This document shows, one piece after another, positions 27,094 through 36,366 of a stretch of DNA of 64,000 nucleotides; the first letter of the stretch is position 1; every line of letters begins with the position of its first letter. The notes under the pieces are model-generated. The model searched no databases. It was not told where the DNA came from and worked only from the letters and a program-made list of their open reading frames with translations. A program made the translations under genes and the position numbers. Origin of the DNA: Bog-159 sp035499555. Its GTDB lineage: Bacteria > Acidobacteriota > Terriglobia > Bryobacterales > Bryobacteraceae. Location: the NCBI GenBank assembly GCA_035499555.1, contig DATJYO010000046.1, positions 1-64,000 on the forward strand, written 5' to 3'.

Positions 27094-29063
27094 GCGATCC
27101 CATCCTGGACTCCGGCGATCCCTCGCTTTTCGATGTTCGCTCAAAAGCTCCCGGACCGCCGGGCGCCGTTCCGGTCACGGCGGAGATGTTGCTTACGCGC
27201 CCCTCAGGCGATCTGTTCGGCTGGAGCCAGAATGCCGGCATGGGATGGGATCCGCGCGCCTTGGGCGGCAAGGAAATCCTGATTCTGAGCACGCACGGCG
27301 GCATTCGGGATGCTTCCGGCGCGCCGGTGGCCTTGGGCTATCACACCGGCCATTGGGAAGTCGGGTTGCTCATGGAAGCCGCCGCCCGCGAACTCAAAGC
27401 GCGGGGGGCCATACCGTTTGCGGCCTACTGCACGGATCCCTGCGACGGCCGCACGCAGGGCACCACCGGTATGTTCGACAGCCTGCCCTATCGCAACGAT
27501 GCGGCTGTCGTCCTGCGCCGCCTGATCCGTTCCCTGCCCACGCGGCGCGGCGCGATCGGCGTCGCGACCTGCGACAAAGGTCTGCCGGCCATGATGATGG
27601 CGCTGGCCTCCCAGCACGACCTGCCTTGCGTGCTGGTGCCCGGCGGTGTCACGCTGTTGGCCGAGGAAGGCGAGGATACCGCCCGCGTGCAGAGCGTCGG
27701 AGCCCGCTTTGCGCATCAACAGACCACCCTGGAAGCCGCCGCGGAGAATCTCTGCCGTGCCTGCGCCTCGCCCGGAGGCGGCTGCCAGTTCCTGGGCACC
27801 GCCGCGACTTCGCAGGTAGTCGCGGAAGCGCTGGGCATGACGCTGCCGCATGCGGCGCTGGCGCCGTCCGGCCATCCCATCTGGCTGGATATGGCGCGGC
27901 GCTCGGCGCACGCCGTGCTGGCGCTGGAGTCCCGCGGCGGCAAGATGCGCGAGATTCTGACCGATGCCGCCGTGCGTAACGCGATGGTCGTGCACGCCGC
28001 ATTCGGCGGATCGACCAACCTGATCCTGCACTTGCCGGCGGTAGCGCACGCGGCTGGTCTGCCACGACCCACCGCCGCCGACTGGACGGCAGTCAACCGG
28101 CGCGTGCCGCGCCTGGTGGATGCCCTGCCCAACGGGCCGCGATCGTTCGCCACCGTACAGGTCTTTCAGGCCGGAGGCGTCCCCGAAGTCATGCTGCACT
28201 TGCGGCGGGCCGGGTTGCTGGACACCAGTGTCCTGACCGTCAGCGGCCGGACGTTGGAAGCGAATCTGGACTGGTGGGAGGCCTCGCCGCGCCGCGCCAT
28301 GCTGCGCCGCATGCTGCAGGAGCATGACGGCATCGATCCGGACGACGTCATCATGGATCCGGCGCGCGCGCGCGCCGCCGGCCTGACTTCCACCGTCACC
28401 TTCCCGCGCGGCAACCTGGCGCCGGAAGGATCCGTCATCAAGAGCACGGCCATCGACCCGAAGGTGGTGGATGCGGATGGTGTCTACCGCATGGTCGGCC
28501 GCGCGCGGGTTTTCCGCACCGAACCGGACGCCGTCGCCGCGATCAAGAGCCAGGGCCCGGAGCGCGTGCGCGCCGGCGACGTGGTAGTGCTCATCTGCCG
28601 CGGACCGATGGGGTCGGGCATGGAAGAGACCTACCAGATCACCTCGGCGCTCAAGTACCTGGAATTCGGCAAGCACGTCGCCGTCTTGACCGATGCGCGC
28701 TTCAGCGGCGTTTCGACGGGCGCCTGTATCGGCCATGTCTCTCCGGAGGCGTTAGCCGGCGGGCCGATCGGCAAAGTGCTCGATGGCGACCTCATCGAGA
28801 TCGTCGTGGATCGCGTCAACCTGGAAGGATCGGTGAACCTGGTGGGCCACGGTGGCGAACGGTTCGGCGCGGCGGAAGGTGCGCGCCTGCTGGCGGCGCG
28901 TCCGCCCCGCCCGGACCTCGCGCCCGACCCCGGCCTGCCGCCCGACACCCGCCTCTGGGCCGCTCTGCAGCAGGCTAGCGGCGGAACCTGGGGCGGCTGT
29001 GTGTATGATCCGGATGCCATTCTGGGCGTGATGACAGACACCAGGGTCCGCTCCCGGAATTAA
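27090..29063 (+). CDS. yjhG: YjhG/YagF-type D-xylonate dehydratase (IlvD/Edd family)
   Basis: A 657-residue protein, close to the roughly 655 residues of E. coli YjhG, and similar to it along its length. Shared marks include SGDLFG, NAGMGW, YVSDPCDGRTQGTTGMFD-type sequence (here CTDPCDGRTQGTTGMFD), CDKGLPAMMMALA, GGGCQFLGTAATSQVVAE, and FSGVSTGACIGHV near the C-terminus. It should dehydrate D-xylonate to 2-keto-3-deoxy-xylonate using an Fe-S cluster. The start is TTG 27090, overlapping the kinase stop (TTGA); this fits the family N-terminus. No xylose dehydrogenase or aldolase gene is beside it. Confidence 0.9.
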   Translation: MSDPILDSGDPSLFDVRSKAPGPPGAVPVTAEMLLTRPSGDLFGWSQNAGMGWDPRALGGKEILILSTHGGIRDASGAPVALGYHTGHWEVGLLMEAAARELKARGAIPFAAYCTDPCDGRTQGTTGMFDSLPYRNDAAVVLRRLIRSLPTRRGAIGVATCDKGLPAMMMALASQHDLPCVLVPGGVTLLAEEGEDTARVQSVGARFAHQQTTLEAAAENLCRACASPGGGCQFLGTAATSQVVAEALGMTLPHAALAPSGHPIWLDMARRSAHAVLALESRGGKMREILTDAAVRNAMVVHAAFGGSTNLILHLPAVAHAAGLPRPTAADWTAVNRRVPRLVDALPNGPRSFATVQVFQAGGVPEVMLHLRRAGLLDTSVLTVSGRTLEANLDWWEASPRRAMLRRMLQEHDGIDPDDVIMDPARARAAGLTSTVTFPRGNLAPEGSVIKSTAIDPKVVDADGVYRMVGRARVFRTEPDAVAAIKSQGPERVRAGDVVVLICRGPMGSGMEETYQITSALKYLEFGKHVAVLTDARFSGVSTGACIGHVSPEALAGGPIGKVLDGDLIEIVVDRVNLEGSVNLVGHGGERFGAAEGARLLAARPPRPDLAPDPGLPPDTRLWAALQQASGGTWGGCVYDPDAILGVMTDTRVRSRN

Positions 29064-29129
29064 CCAAAGATAACGGTAAATTCCGGCCATTTAATATTTT
29101 ATTAATCGTAATTCCGATAACATTTAGTT

Positions 29130-29528
29130 ATGCGTGTGCTAGTCGCGCTTCTTCTTTGTGTTGTTGGCTGCTTCCCCATGTCACCCGTGGAGTACCATCT
29201 GGACCAAAAGCTGCGGTCCTGGCAAAAGCGGTTGGGTATGGACGACTGGAGGCTGTCGGTACGCCTGGTCCGCCAAAAGGACCTGGACAAGAACACCTGG
29301 GGCAACGCCGAATGGGATCCGGCTTACAAGACCGGCACGATCAGCGTGCTCGATCCGGTCGACTACAATCTGAAAGGCGGCGAATTGAAATTGGACATGG
29401 AGTGCACCATCGTGCATGAACTGGTGCACATCCAGGTATCGCCGTTCGCCGCGCCGGACGAAAACGTGCGCGAAGACGTCGTGAACCGGATCATGACGGC
29501 GCTGCTCAACCGGCCCTGTCCCAATTAG
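29130..29528 (+). CDS. Small predicted lipoprotein with an HExxH zinc motif
   Basis: A 132-residue protein. The N-terminus (MRVLVALLLCVVGC) looks like a lipoprotein signal with lipobox ending at C14, and the rest is hydrophilic. Near residue 91 it has HELVHI, a zinc-metalloprotease HExxH motif, with an acidic stretch APDENVREDVV about 10-20 residues further on that could give the third ligand. The length is small for a protease. The family is not recognised. The gene starts 66 bases after yjhG, in A+T-rich DNA that may hold a promoter, and 74 bases before ileS. Confidence 0.6.
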   Translation: MRVLVALLLCVVGCFPMSPVEYHLDQKLRSWQKRLGMDDWRLSVRLVRQKDLDKNTWGNAEWDPAYKTGTISVLDPVDYNLKGGELKLDMECTIVHELVHIQVSPFAAPDENVREDVVNRIMTALLNRPCPN

Positions 29529-29602
29529 CGGCCCGGCCCCCAACGCCGCCGCAAACATCCCGCCCGTCGAACACTCGTGTACGATGGTAGTATCCCGCGA
29601 AA

Positions 29603-32416
29603 ATGGAATCGCACAACGTAGATTTGAAGCAGACTATCAATCTGCCCCGCACTGGCTTTTCGATGAAAGCCAATCTGTCGCAGAGCGAGCCGAAGATGCT
29701 CGACCGCTGGGGTGAAGAAGATATCTACGGCAAGATTCGTCTCGCCTGCGCCGGCCGTCCCACTTACATCCTGCACGACGGTCCCCCCTACGCCAATGGG
29801 CGCATTCACCTGGGCACCGCGTTCAACAAGATACTCAAGGATTTCATCGTCAAGTCCAAGACCATGGCCGGCTTCGACGCCCCTTATGTGCCCGGCTGGG
29901 ACTGTCACGGCTTGCCCATAGAAATCAAGGTGGATAGCGAGCTGGGCGCGCGCAAGGCGCACATGACCGTCGCCCAGATTCGCGCGGAGTGCCGGAAGTA
30001 CGCCGAGAAATACGTGGACCTGCAGCGGACGGATTTCAAACGTCTGGGCGTCTTCGGCCGCTGGGACGATCCGTATCTCACCATGAGCGCGCAATACCAG
30101 TCGGTTATCGCCGGCGCGTTTGTGGATTTTCTGGAGCGGGGTTACATCTATAAGGGTTTGAAGCCGGTGCACTGGTGCACGCGCGACCGCACCGCGCTGG
30201 CCGAGGCCGAGGTCGAGTACGCCAACCACTCGAGCCCGTCGATCTGGGTGCGCTTCGCGCTGATGTCCGATCCGGCGAGGATCGATCCGGCGCTGGCGGG
30301 GCGCCACGTCTTCGCCCTGATCTGGACCACTACGCCCCGGACCATTCCGGCCAACATGGCCATCGCCTATCATCCGAAATACGAGTACGTAGCCGTGGCG
30401 GTGCAGGGCGGCCCGGTCTATATCGTCGCCGCCGATCTGCTCCACGTCACCGCGCAGAAGTGCGGCTGGCACGATTACGAAGTGCTGGCGCGATTCCCCG
30501 GCTCACGCGTGGAAGGCGCCATCTTCCGGCATCCCTTCCTGGAACGCAATTCGCTCGGCATTCTGGCCGGCCACGTGACTTTGGAGCAGGGCACCGGGGC
30601 CGTGCACACCGCGCCCGGCCACGGACAGGAAGACTACGTCGTGGGCCGGCAGTACAACATCGAAACCTATTGCCCGGTCGACGCCGCCGGCCGCTTCTTT
30701 CACGCGGAGGGCGCCGCCGGACGCCTGCCCGAGGAGTTGATCGGCAAGACCGTTTGGGAAGGCAACCCGGTGGTCCTCGAAATCCTGCGCGCACACCACG
30801 CGCTGCTGGCCGCCGAGAAGATCGAGCACAGCTATCCGCATTGCTGGCGCTGCCACAAGCCGACCATTTTCCGCGCCACGGAACAGTGGTTCATCGGCAT
30901 GGAGCGCAACAATTTCCGCCAGGCGGCGCTCGAAGCCATCGGCCGCGTCCGCTGGATGCCGGATTGGGGCCAGGAGCGCATGTACAACATGATCGCCACC
31001 CGTCCGGACTGGTGCATCTCCCGGCAGCGCGTCTGGGGTGTGCCGATCATCGTGTTCTATTGCGAGGGCTGCCACGAGCCCCTGACGGACCGGAAGATCC
31101 TCGACGGGATCGTGCGGCTGTTCGCCGCCCACACCGCGGATGTCTGGTATGAACGGACTGCTGCGGAGCTGCTGCCGGCAGGCACCGTGTGCCCCAAGTG
31201 CGGCGGCGCGGAGTTCAGCAAGGAAAACGACATCCTGGACGTATGGTTCGATTCCGGATCGAGCCACCTCGCGGTGCTGACGGCAGCCAACGAACTGCCT
31301 TGGCCTGCGGACCTCTATATGGAGGGCGGCGACCAGTATCGCGGCTGGTTTCACAGCTCGCTGCTGGTCGGCGTGGGCATCCGGGGTGATTCTCCTTATC
31401 GCGGCTGTGCGCTGAACGGCTGGGTGCTCGATGGCGAAGGCCGGGCCATGCACAAGTCGCTCGGCAATTCCATCGAACCCGAGGAGATCATCAAGCATCA
31501 CGGCGCGGAGCTGGTCCGTTTGTGGACCGCATCGGTCGACTTCCATGAAGACGTGCGCATATCGGAAACCATCCTGACCCGGCTGCAGGATGCCTATCGC
31601 AAGCTGCGCAACACCTTCCGGTTTTTGCTGGGCAATCTTTCCGGCTTCCACCCGGCCGCCGATGCCGTGCCCCCCGCCGACATGCTGGAGCTGGATCAAT
31701 GGATCCTGCTGCGCGCCGAGGCGCTGATCGCCCGCTGCCGCGCCTGGTACGACGAGCTGGCGTTCCACAAGCTGTATCACGCGTTATACGATTTTGCGAC
31801 GGTGGATCTCAGCTCGCTGTATTTCGATGTGCTGAAGGACCGGTTGTATACCGCCGCGCCCAAGTCGCACGCGCGGCGCAGCGCCCAGACCGCGCTCTAC
31901 CGCATCGCGTATGCCCTGGTGCGGCTGGTCGCGCCCATTCTGACCTTCACGGCGGAAGAGGTCTGGACCCATATGGCCCGCGCGGACAGCGTGCATCTGC
32001 AACTGTTTCCGGAGCCCGCCGAGCTGACCGAAGGACTTCCGGATGATCATCGGAAACGGGCGGAGAACTGGGACCGTCTCATAAAAGTGAGGGAAGACGT
32101 ACTCAAGAGCCTCGAGGAGGCGCGGCAGCAGAAGTTTATCGGCGCACCGCTCGAGGCTCGGGTACGACTGGGCGCGAATGGGGACCTGTATCCGCTGCTC
32201 GAACAATACGCCCGAGAATTGCCCGCGCTGTTTATCGTCTCGCAAGTAGCCCTCGATCAAAAGCCTGGCGCGGAAATTTCGGTGAGCGTCGAGCGGGCCG
32301 ACGGTTTGAAGTGCGAACGCTGCTGGAAATACACGACGGACACCGGATCCGAGCCGCAGTACCCGACCATTTGCGCGGCCTGCACGGCCGCCGTCAAAGA
32401 GATCCTAAATGGCTGA
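29603..32416 (+). CDS. ileS: Isoleucyl-tRNA synthetase
   Basis: A 937-residue class Ia synthetase of normal bacterial length. The HIGH-type motif is HLGT in GRIHLGTAFNKI (about 70), the KMSKS-type motif is HKSLGN (about 616), and WCISRQRVWGVPI precedes the catalytic second half. The editing domain shows WTTTPRTIPANMAIAYHP, and the C-terminal zinc knuckle is CERCWKY ... CAAC. The enzyme charges tRNA-Ile. It overlaps lspA by eight bases. This gene order (ileS, lspA, lgt) links translation with lipoprotein maturation. Confidence 0.97.
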   Translation: MESHNVDLKQTINLPRTGFSMKANLSQSEPKMLDRWGEEDIYGKIRLACAGRPTYILHDGPPYANGRIHLGTAFNKILKDFIVKSKTMAGFDAPYVPGWDCHGLPIEIKVDSELGARKAHMTVAQIRAECRKYAEKYVDLQRTDFKRLGVFGRWDDPYLTMSAQYQSVIAGAFVDFLERGYIYKGLKPVHWCTRDRTALAEAEVEYANHSSPSIWVRFALMSDPARIDPALAGRHVFALIWTTTPRTIPANMAIAYHPKYEYVAVAVQGGPVYIVAADLLHVTAQKCGWHDYEVLARFPGSRVEGAIFRHPFLERNSLGILAGHVTLEQGTGAVHTAPGHGQEDYVVGRQYNIETYCPVDAAGRFFHAEGAAGRLPEELIGKTVWEGNPVVLEILRAHHALLAAEKIEHSYPHCWRCHKPTIFRATEQWFIGMERNNFRQAALEAIGRVRWMPDWGQERMYNMIATRPDWCISRQRVWGVPIIVFYCEGCHEPLTDRKILDGIVRLFAAHTADVWYERTAAELLPAGTVCPKCGGAEFSKENDILDVWFDSGSSHLAVLTAANELPWPADLYMEGGDQYRGWFHSSLLVGVGIRGDSPYRGCALNGWVLDGEGRAMHKSLGNSIEPEEIIKHHGAELVRLWTASVDFHEDVRISETILTRLQDAYRKLRNTFRFLLGNLSGFHPAADAVPPADMLELDQWILLRAEALIARCRAWYDELAFHKLYHALYDFATVDLSSLYFDVLKDRLYTAAPKSHARRSAQTALYRIAYALVRLVAPILTFTAEEVWTHMARADSVHLQLFPEPAELTEGLPDDHRKRAENWDRLIKVREDVLKSLEEARQQKFIGAPLEARVRLGANGDLYPLLEQYARELPALFIVSQVALDQKPGAEISVSVERADGLKCERCWKYTTDTGSEPQYPTICAACTAAVKEILNG

Positions 32417-32900
32417 AAGCCGTCTGAAAGCGTATGGCTTGGCGGCCGCCGTTTTTCTGATCGACCGCTGGACGAAATCGTTCATCGAGGCGCACGTGTC
32501 CGCCTTCGACGTCCACACCGTCATTCCGGGCTTCTTCGACATCGTGCATTCTCAAAATCGCGGCGTGGCCTTCGGCCTCATGAATGAATCCACCGCGTCC
32601 TGGCGCACTTCGGTGCTGATCGTGTTTTCCGCCGCGGCGCTGTTGCTGGTGGCCGGCCTGCTTTGGCGCGCCGCGCGTTTCGACCGCTGGACAGTCACTG
32701 GATTGGCGTTGGTATTGGGCGGTGCGGCGGGCAATCTGTTCGACCGCGTCATGTGGGGCCGGGTGACTGATTTTCTGGAATTCTACGTCGGCAACCTGCA
32801 CTGGCCGACCTTCAACGTAGCCGACTCCTGTATCGTGATCGGCAGCGCATTGTTGCTGCTGGAGCTGTTAAAGACCCGGCGCCAGCCGGCGGGCGCCTGA
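32409..32900 (+). CDS. lspA: Lipoprotein signal peptidase (signal peptidase II)
   Basis: A 163-residue polytopic protein of normal length with four hydrophobic segments. The catalytic aspartates are both present: D121 in NLFDRVMWGRVTDF and D139 in PTFNVADSCIVIG. It removes the signal peptide from prolipoproteins after lipid attachment, at the inner membrane. Its start overlaps the end of ileS by eight bases and its stop touches the lgt start (TGATG), so all three are probably co-translated. Likely clients in this window are the lipoproteins at 5041 and 29130. Confidence 0.95.
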   Translation: MAESRLKAYGLAAAVFLIDRWTKSFIEAHVSAFDVHTVIPGFFDIVHSQNRGVAFGLMNESTASWRTSVLIVFSAAALLLVAGLLWRAARFDRWTVTGLALVLGGAAGNLFDRVMWGRVTDFLEFYVGNLHWPTFNVADSCIVIGSALLLLELLKTRRQPAGA

Positions 32901-33733
32901 TGTTCCCACAACTCTTCCACATCGGCGGCTTCTCCCAATCGACTTACGGGGTCCTGGTGGCCCTGGCCTTCCTGGTCGCTCTGTGGCTGATCTCCAAGCT
33001 CGCCCGCGGCGCCGGGCTCAACCCGGATGTCTGCGTCAACCTGGGAATCCTCTGCGGACTGAGCGCCATCGTGGGCGCCAAGATCATGATGTTCCTGGTC
33101 GATATCCCTTACTACGCGCACCATCCCGGGGAGATCTTTTCGCTGGCAAGCCTCAAGGCCGGAGGCGTATTCTACGGTGGGCTGATCGCGGCGCTGATTG
33201 CGTCCGTGGTTTATATACGCCGCCATCGCCTGCCGCCGCTGGCCACCGCCGACGTGTTCGCACCGGGTATCGCGCTGGGCCATGGTATCGGCCGCATCGG
33301 CTGTTTCGCCGCCGGCTGCTGCTGGGGACGGCCCACCCATTTGCCCTGGGCGGTGACCTTCACTAATCCGCTCGCGGCGCAAAACGTAGGGGTGCCTTTG
33401 GGCATCCCGCTGCATCCCACCGAGCTCTACGAGTCCGCCGCGGAGTTCGCCATTTTCGGCATCCTCTACTGGCGTATCCGTAAGCCGCACGCCCCCGGCG
33501 CCATCATCAGCTCGTACCTGATCCTCTACTCGGCGGCGCGTTTCCTGGTGGAGTTCGTGCGCGATCATCCCGGTGAGCCCAATCCCTTCGGCGGCCTGCT
33601 CAACACGGAGCAATGGATCTCCCTGGGCCTGATCGCCTTGGGCGCGGCATATTTTGTCATGCGCCGCCGGGTTGCGCCCGCCGCGGCGCCGGTCCCCCTG
33701 TCCCGCAAGCGGACACGCGAATCCGAAAACTGA
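32900..33733 (+). CDS. lgt: Prolipoprotein diacylglyceryl transferase
   Basis: A 277-residue polytopic membrane protein with seven hydrophobic segments. The Lgt signature HGIGRIGCFAAGCCWGRPT is present; the family motif has an arginine at this place that is needed for activity. It transfers diacylglycerol from phosphatidylglycerol to the lipobox cysteine, the step before LspA. The basic C-terminus (RKRTRESEN) is cytoplasmic. It follows lspA with one base of overlap. Downstream, 77 bases later, an orphan permease begins. Confidence 0.95.
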   Translation: MFPQLFHIGGFSQSTYGVLVALAFLVALWLISKLARGAGLNPDVCVNLGILCGLSAIVGAKIMMFLVDIPYYAHHPGEIFSLASLKAGGVFYGGLIAALIASVVYIRRHRLPPLATADVFAPGIALGHGIGRIGCFAAGCCWGRPTHLPWAVTFTNPLAAQNVGVPLGIPLHPTELYESAAEFAIFGILYWRIRKPHAPGAIISSYLILYSAARFLVEFVRDHPGEPNPFGGLLNTEQWISLGLIALGAAYFVMRRRVAPAAAPVPLSRKRTRESEN

Positions 33734-33810
33734 ACGGCGGCCAGCCTGTCCGCCCTGCCAACACGCGACTTAGGTGTGGCCGTGAAGGTGCAGACTGAAT
33801 ACGGAATATT

Positions 33811-36261
33811 ATGCGCAGCCTTTATGAGGATCTGCGCTATGCCATCCGCGTTCTTCGGAGCAGTCCGGGCTTCACGGTGGTTGCCGTGCTCACCCTGGCG
33901 CTCGGCATAGCGGCGAACGCGACGGTCTTCGGTTGGATTGATGCTCTGTTGATGCGCCCGTTTCCCGGCGTGACCGCCGGCGGGCAACTGGTGGCGCTCG
34001 AAACGGTAACGCCGGCCGGCGAATATCTCAATACCTCCTACCGCGATTACCGGGACTATCGCGATGGCACGAAGTCCTTTTCCGGTGTAGCCGCCTCTTT
34101 AATGAACGCCTTTAATGTCGGTCCGGTGGATAGCCCGCGCCGTATTTTCGGCGAGTACGTATCCGGCAATTACTTCGCGGTGCTGGGCGTGAAACCCGTA
34201 CGCGGGCGCGCGTTCCTGCCCTCGGAAGCCGGCGACAAGCCGGGCGCGTTCCCGGTGGCAGTCATCAGCTATGGACTTTGGCAGAGCCTCTTCCACGGGG
34301 ATCCCGGCATTGTGGGCCGCACCGTCCCCGTGAACCGCTACCACTTGACCGTAGCCGGCATTGCGCCGCGGGATTTTCGCGGCACCATGCCCGGCATGCA
34401 GATGGAAATCTGGATCTCCATGACCATGGCGCCGCTCCTGAACGGGCAGGGTAACTGGCTGCTGGACGATCGCGACGAGCGGCAGATGTGGGTGACCGCG
34501 CGGCTGGCGCCCGGCGTGCCGCTGGCGCAGGCCAATGCGGAAGTCGGGGCCTGCGCGCGGCATCTGGCGGAGCTTTCGCCCCGCACCAACACCGGATTCT
34601 CCGAGCGCGTCATGCCTGTGTGGCGGGCGCACCTCGGAGTGCAGTCGGTGCTGCTGGCGCCGCTGCGGATTCTGATGGCGGTCTGCTTCATGCTGCTCCT
34701 GATCGTGGGAGCGAACGTGGCCAACCTGCAACTGGCCCGCGCCACCGCGCGGCGCCGGGAACTGAGCGTGCGCATGGCCCTGGGCGCGGGCTACTGGCGG
34801 CTGGTCCGCCAGTTTCTGGCGGAGAGCCTGATGCTGGCGGGAATGGGAGCGCTGGCGGCCATCCCGATGGCGGGCTGGCTGGGACGGTCGCTGCTGTGGC
34901 TGCTGCCGCCGGTCGGATTTCCGGTGCAGCTCGACTTCGATCTGAACGCCCACACGCTTGCGTTTACCGCATTACTTTGCTGCGCCAGTGCCTTGCTGAC
35001 CGGTATGGCGCCCGCCATACATACCGTGAAAGGCAACCTGATCGATGCCCTGAAGGAAGGCGGGAGAAGCGGAACGTCCACCGGCGCCCAGCATCGCACG
35101 CGGGGACTGCTGGTGGCTTCCGAGGTGGCCCTGGCGCTGGTGGCGCTGGTGGGGACGGTCCTGTTCGCGCGCAGCTTTCAAAATGCGCGGGCGATCGCGC
35201 CCGGCCTGGACGCGAACAACGTCCTGTTTGCGAAATACCACCTCGACACCTTCTGCACGGACCGGGAACAACGCGCCCGGTTTTGCCTGCGGCTCCGGGA
35301 CCGCATCCGCGATCTTCCCGGTATCGTCGACGTGAGCTTCACCAATACCGTGCCGCTGGAGATCGGTACCGGCCAGTCGTCCGCTATCGACGTCGAAGGA
35401 TATGTTCCCGGACGGGGCGAGCATATGACCCTGTCGAGCGCCACGGTCGCGCCGCGATATTTCGATACGCTGCGCATTCCGCTGCTCCAGGGGCGCGACT
35501 TCACCGAAATGGACGATCGGGGCACCGCTCCCGTAGTCGTGGTCAACCAGACATTCGCGCAGCGTTACTTCGGCGGCGGCAACCCGGTGGGGCGGCGCGT
35601 GCGCGTGGATGGCGCCTGGTCGCGGGTGATCGGCGAAGTCAAGGACAGTAAATACCACCGGCTGACGGAACCGCCCGCGCCTTACCTTTACCTGCCGTAC
35701 CGCCAGAGGCATGGGGATGAATTCTGGACCGCCTTCTTCGTCCGTACCTCCGGACCCGCGCGCGCGGCCATTCCCGCAATTCGCCGGGAGGCTGCCGGCA
35801 TCGAGCCGAATGCCGGCACTGCCGAGGTGGTGGCCTACACCGAGACCATCGCCGGTTCGCTCTATCCGCAGGAAGTGGCGGCGTCCCTGCTGGGCGTGCT
35901 GGGAGGAGTGTCGGTGCTTCTGGCGGCGTTGGGCCTGTACAGCGTGCTGGCATACGCGGTGGGACAGCGGGAGCATGAATTCGGTATCCGGCTGGCGCTG
36001 GGCGCCCAGGCATCCGACGTGGTGCGGCTGGTGCTCCGTCAAGGGATGGCGCTGACCCTGGCCGGGGTCGCCGTGGGGGCGGCGCTGGCGATCGCGGTGA
36101 TGCGCCTGGCGGCCGGCCTGCTGGTGGGCGTGAGCCCGGGCGACCCCGCGGCGATCGCCGTCTCCGCGCTGTTCCTCGCCGCCATCGCGCTGCTCGCCAG
36201 CTATCTGCCGGCACGGCGCGCCACCACCGTCGATCCCATGGTGACCCTGCGCGAGCCGTAA
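33811..36261 (+). CDS. MacB-like orphan ABC permease (acidobacterial duplicated orphan permease type)
   Basis: An 816-residue permease with the layout of the acidobacterial duplicated orphan permease (ADOP) family: a short amphipathic N-terminus (RSLYEDLRYAIRVLRSSPGFT), one transmembrane helix, a MacB periplasmic core, an FtsX-like set of helices (about 290-400), a second MacB core and a second FtsX domain (about 690-816). SLYEDLRYAIR, VVAVLTLALGIAANATVF and ARRATTVDPMVTLRE are typical. No ATPase gene is adjacent, hence 'orphan'. The cargo is unknown. It stands alone between lgt and the molybdenum hydroxylase operon. Confidence 0.9.
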   Translation: MRSLYEDLRYAIRVLRSSPGFTVVAVLTLALGIAANATVFGWIDALLMRPFPGVTAGGQLVALETVTPAGEYLNTSYRDYRDYRDGTKSFSGVAASLMNAFNVGPVDSPRRIFGEYVSGNYFAVLGVKPVRGRAFLPSEAGDKPGAFPVAVISYGLWQSLFHGDPGIVGRTVPVNRYHLTVAGIAPRDFRGTMPGMQMEIWISMTMAPLLNGQGNWLLDDRDERQMWVTARLAPGVPLAQANAEVGACARHLAELSPRTNTGFSERVMPVWRAHLGVQSVLLAPLRILMAVCFMLLLIVGANVANLQLARATARRRELSVRMALGAGYWRLVRQFLAESLMLAGMGALAAIPMAGWLGRSLLWLLPPVGFPVQLDFDLNAHTLAFTALLCCASALLTGMAPAIHTVKGNLIDALKEGGRSGTSTGAQHRTRGLLVASEVALALVALVGTVLFARSFQNARAIAPGLDANNVLFAKYHLDTFCTDREQRARFCLRLRDRIRDLPGIVDVSFTNTVPLEIGTGQSSAIDVEGYVPGRGEHMTLSSATVAPRYFDTLRIPLLQGRDFTEMDDRGTAPVVVVNQTFAQRYFGGGNPVGRRVRVDGAWSRVIGEVKDSKYHRLTEPPAPYLYLPYRQRHGDEFWTAFFVRTSGPARAAIPAIRREAAGIEPNAGTAEVVAYTETIAGSLYPQEVAASLLGVLGGVSVLLAALGLYSVLAYAVGQREHEFGIRLALGAQASDVVRLVLRQGMALTLAGVAVGAALAIAVMRLAAGLLVGVSPGDPAAIAVSALFLAAIALLASYLPARRATTVDPMVTLREP

Positions 36262-36351
36262 TCGGCCGGCTGAATCTGGTGTATTCTGAGGAAATATCGC
36301 AGCCAACGGTTTAGCGGGACTGTGTGAAAAAGTCCCATCGATTTCGGCACG

Positions 36352-36358
36352 AAAGGAG
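36352..36358 (+). promoter_or_regulatory. Ribosome binding site AAAGGAG that decides the start
   Basis: AAAGGAG lies eight bases before GTG 36367. An earlier in-frame GTG (36358-36360) overlaps this site and is therefore an unlikely start. Confidence 0.6.
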
Positions 36359-36366
36359 TGTCACTG

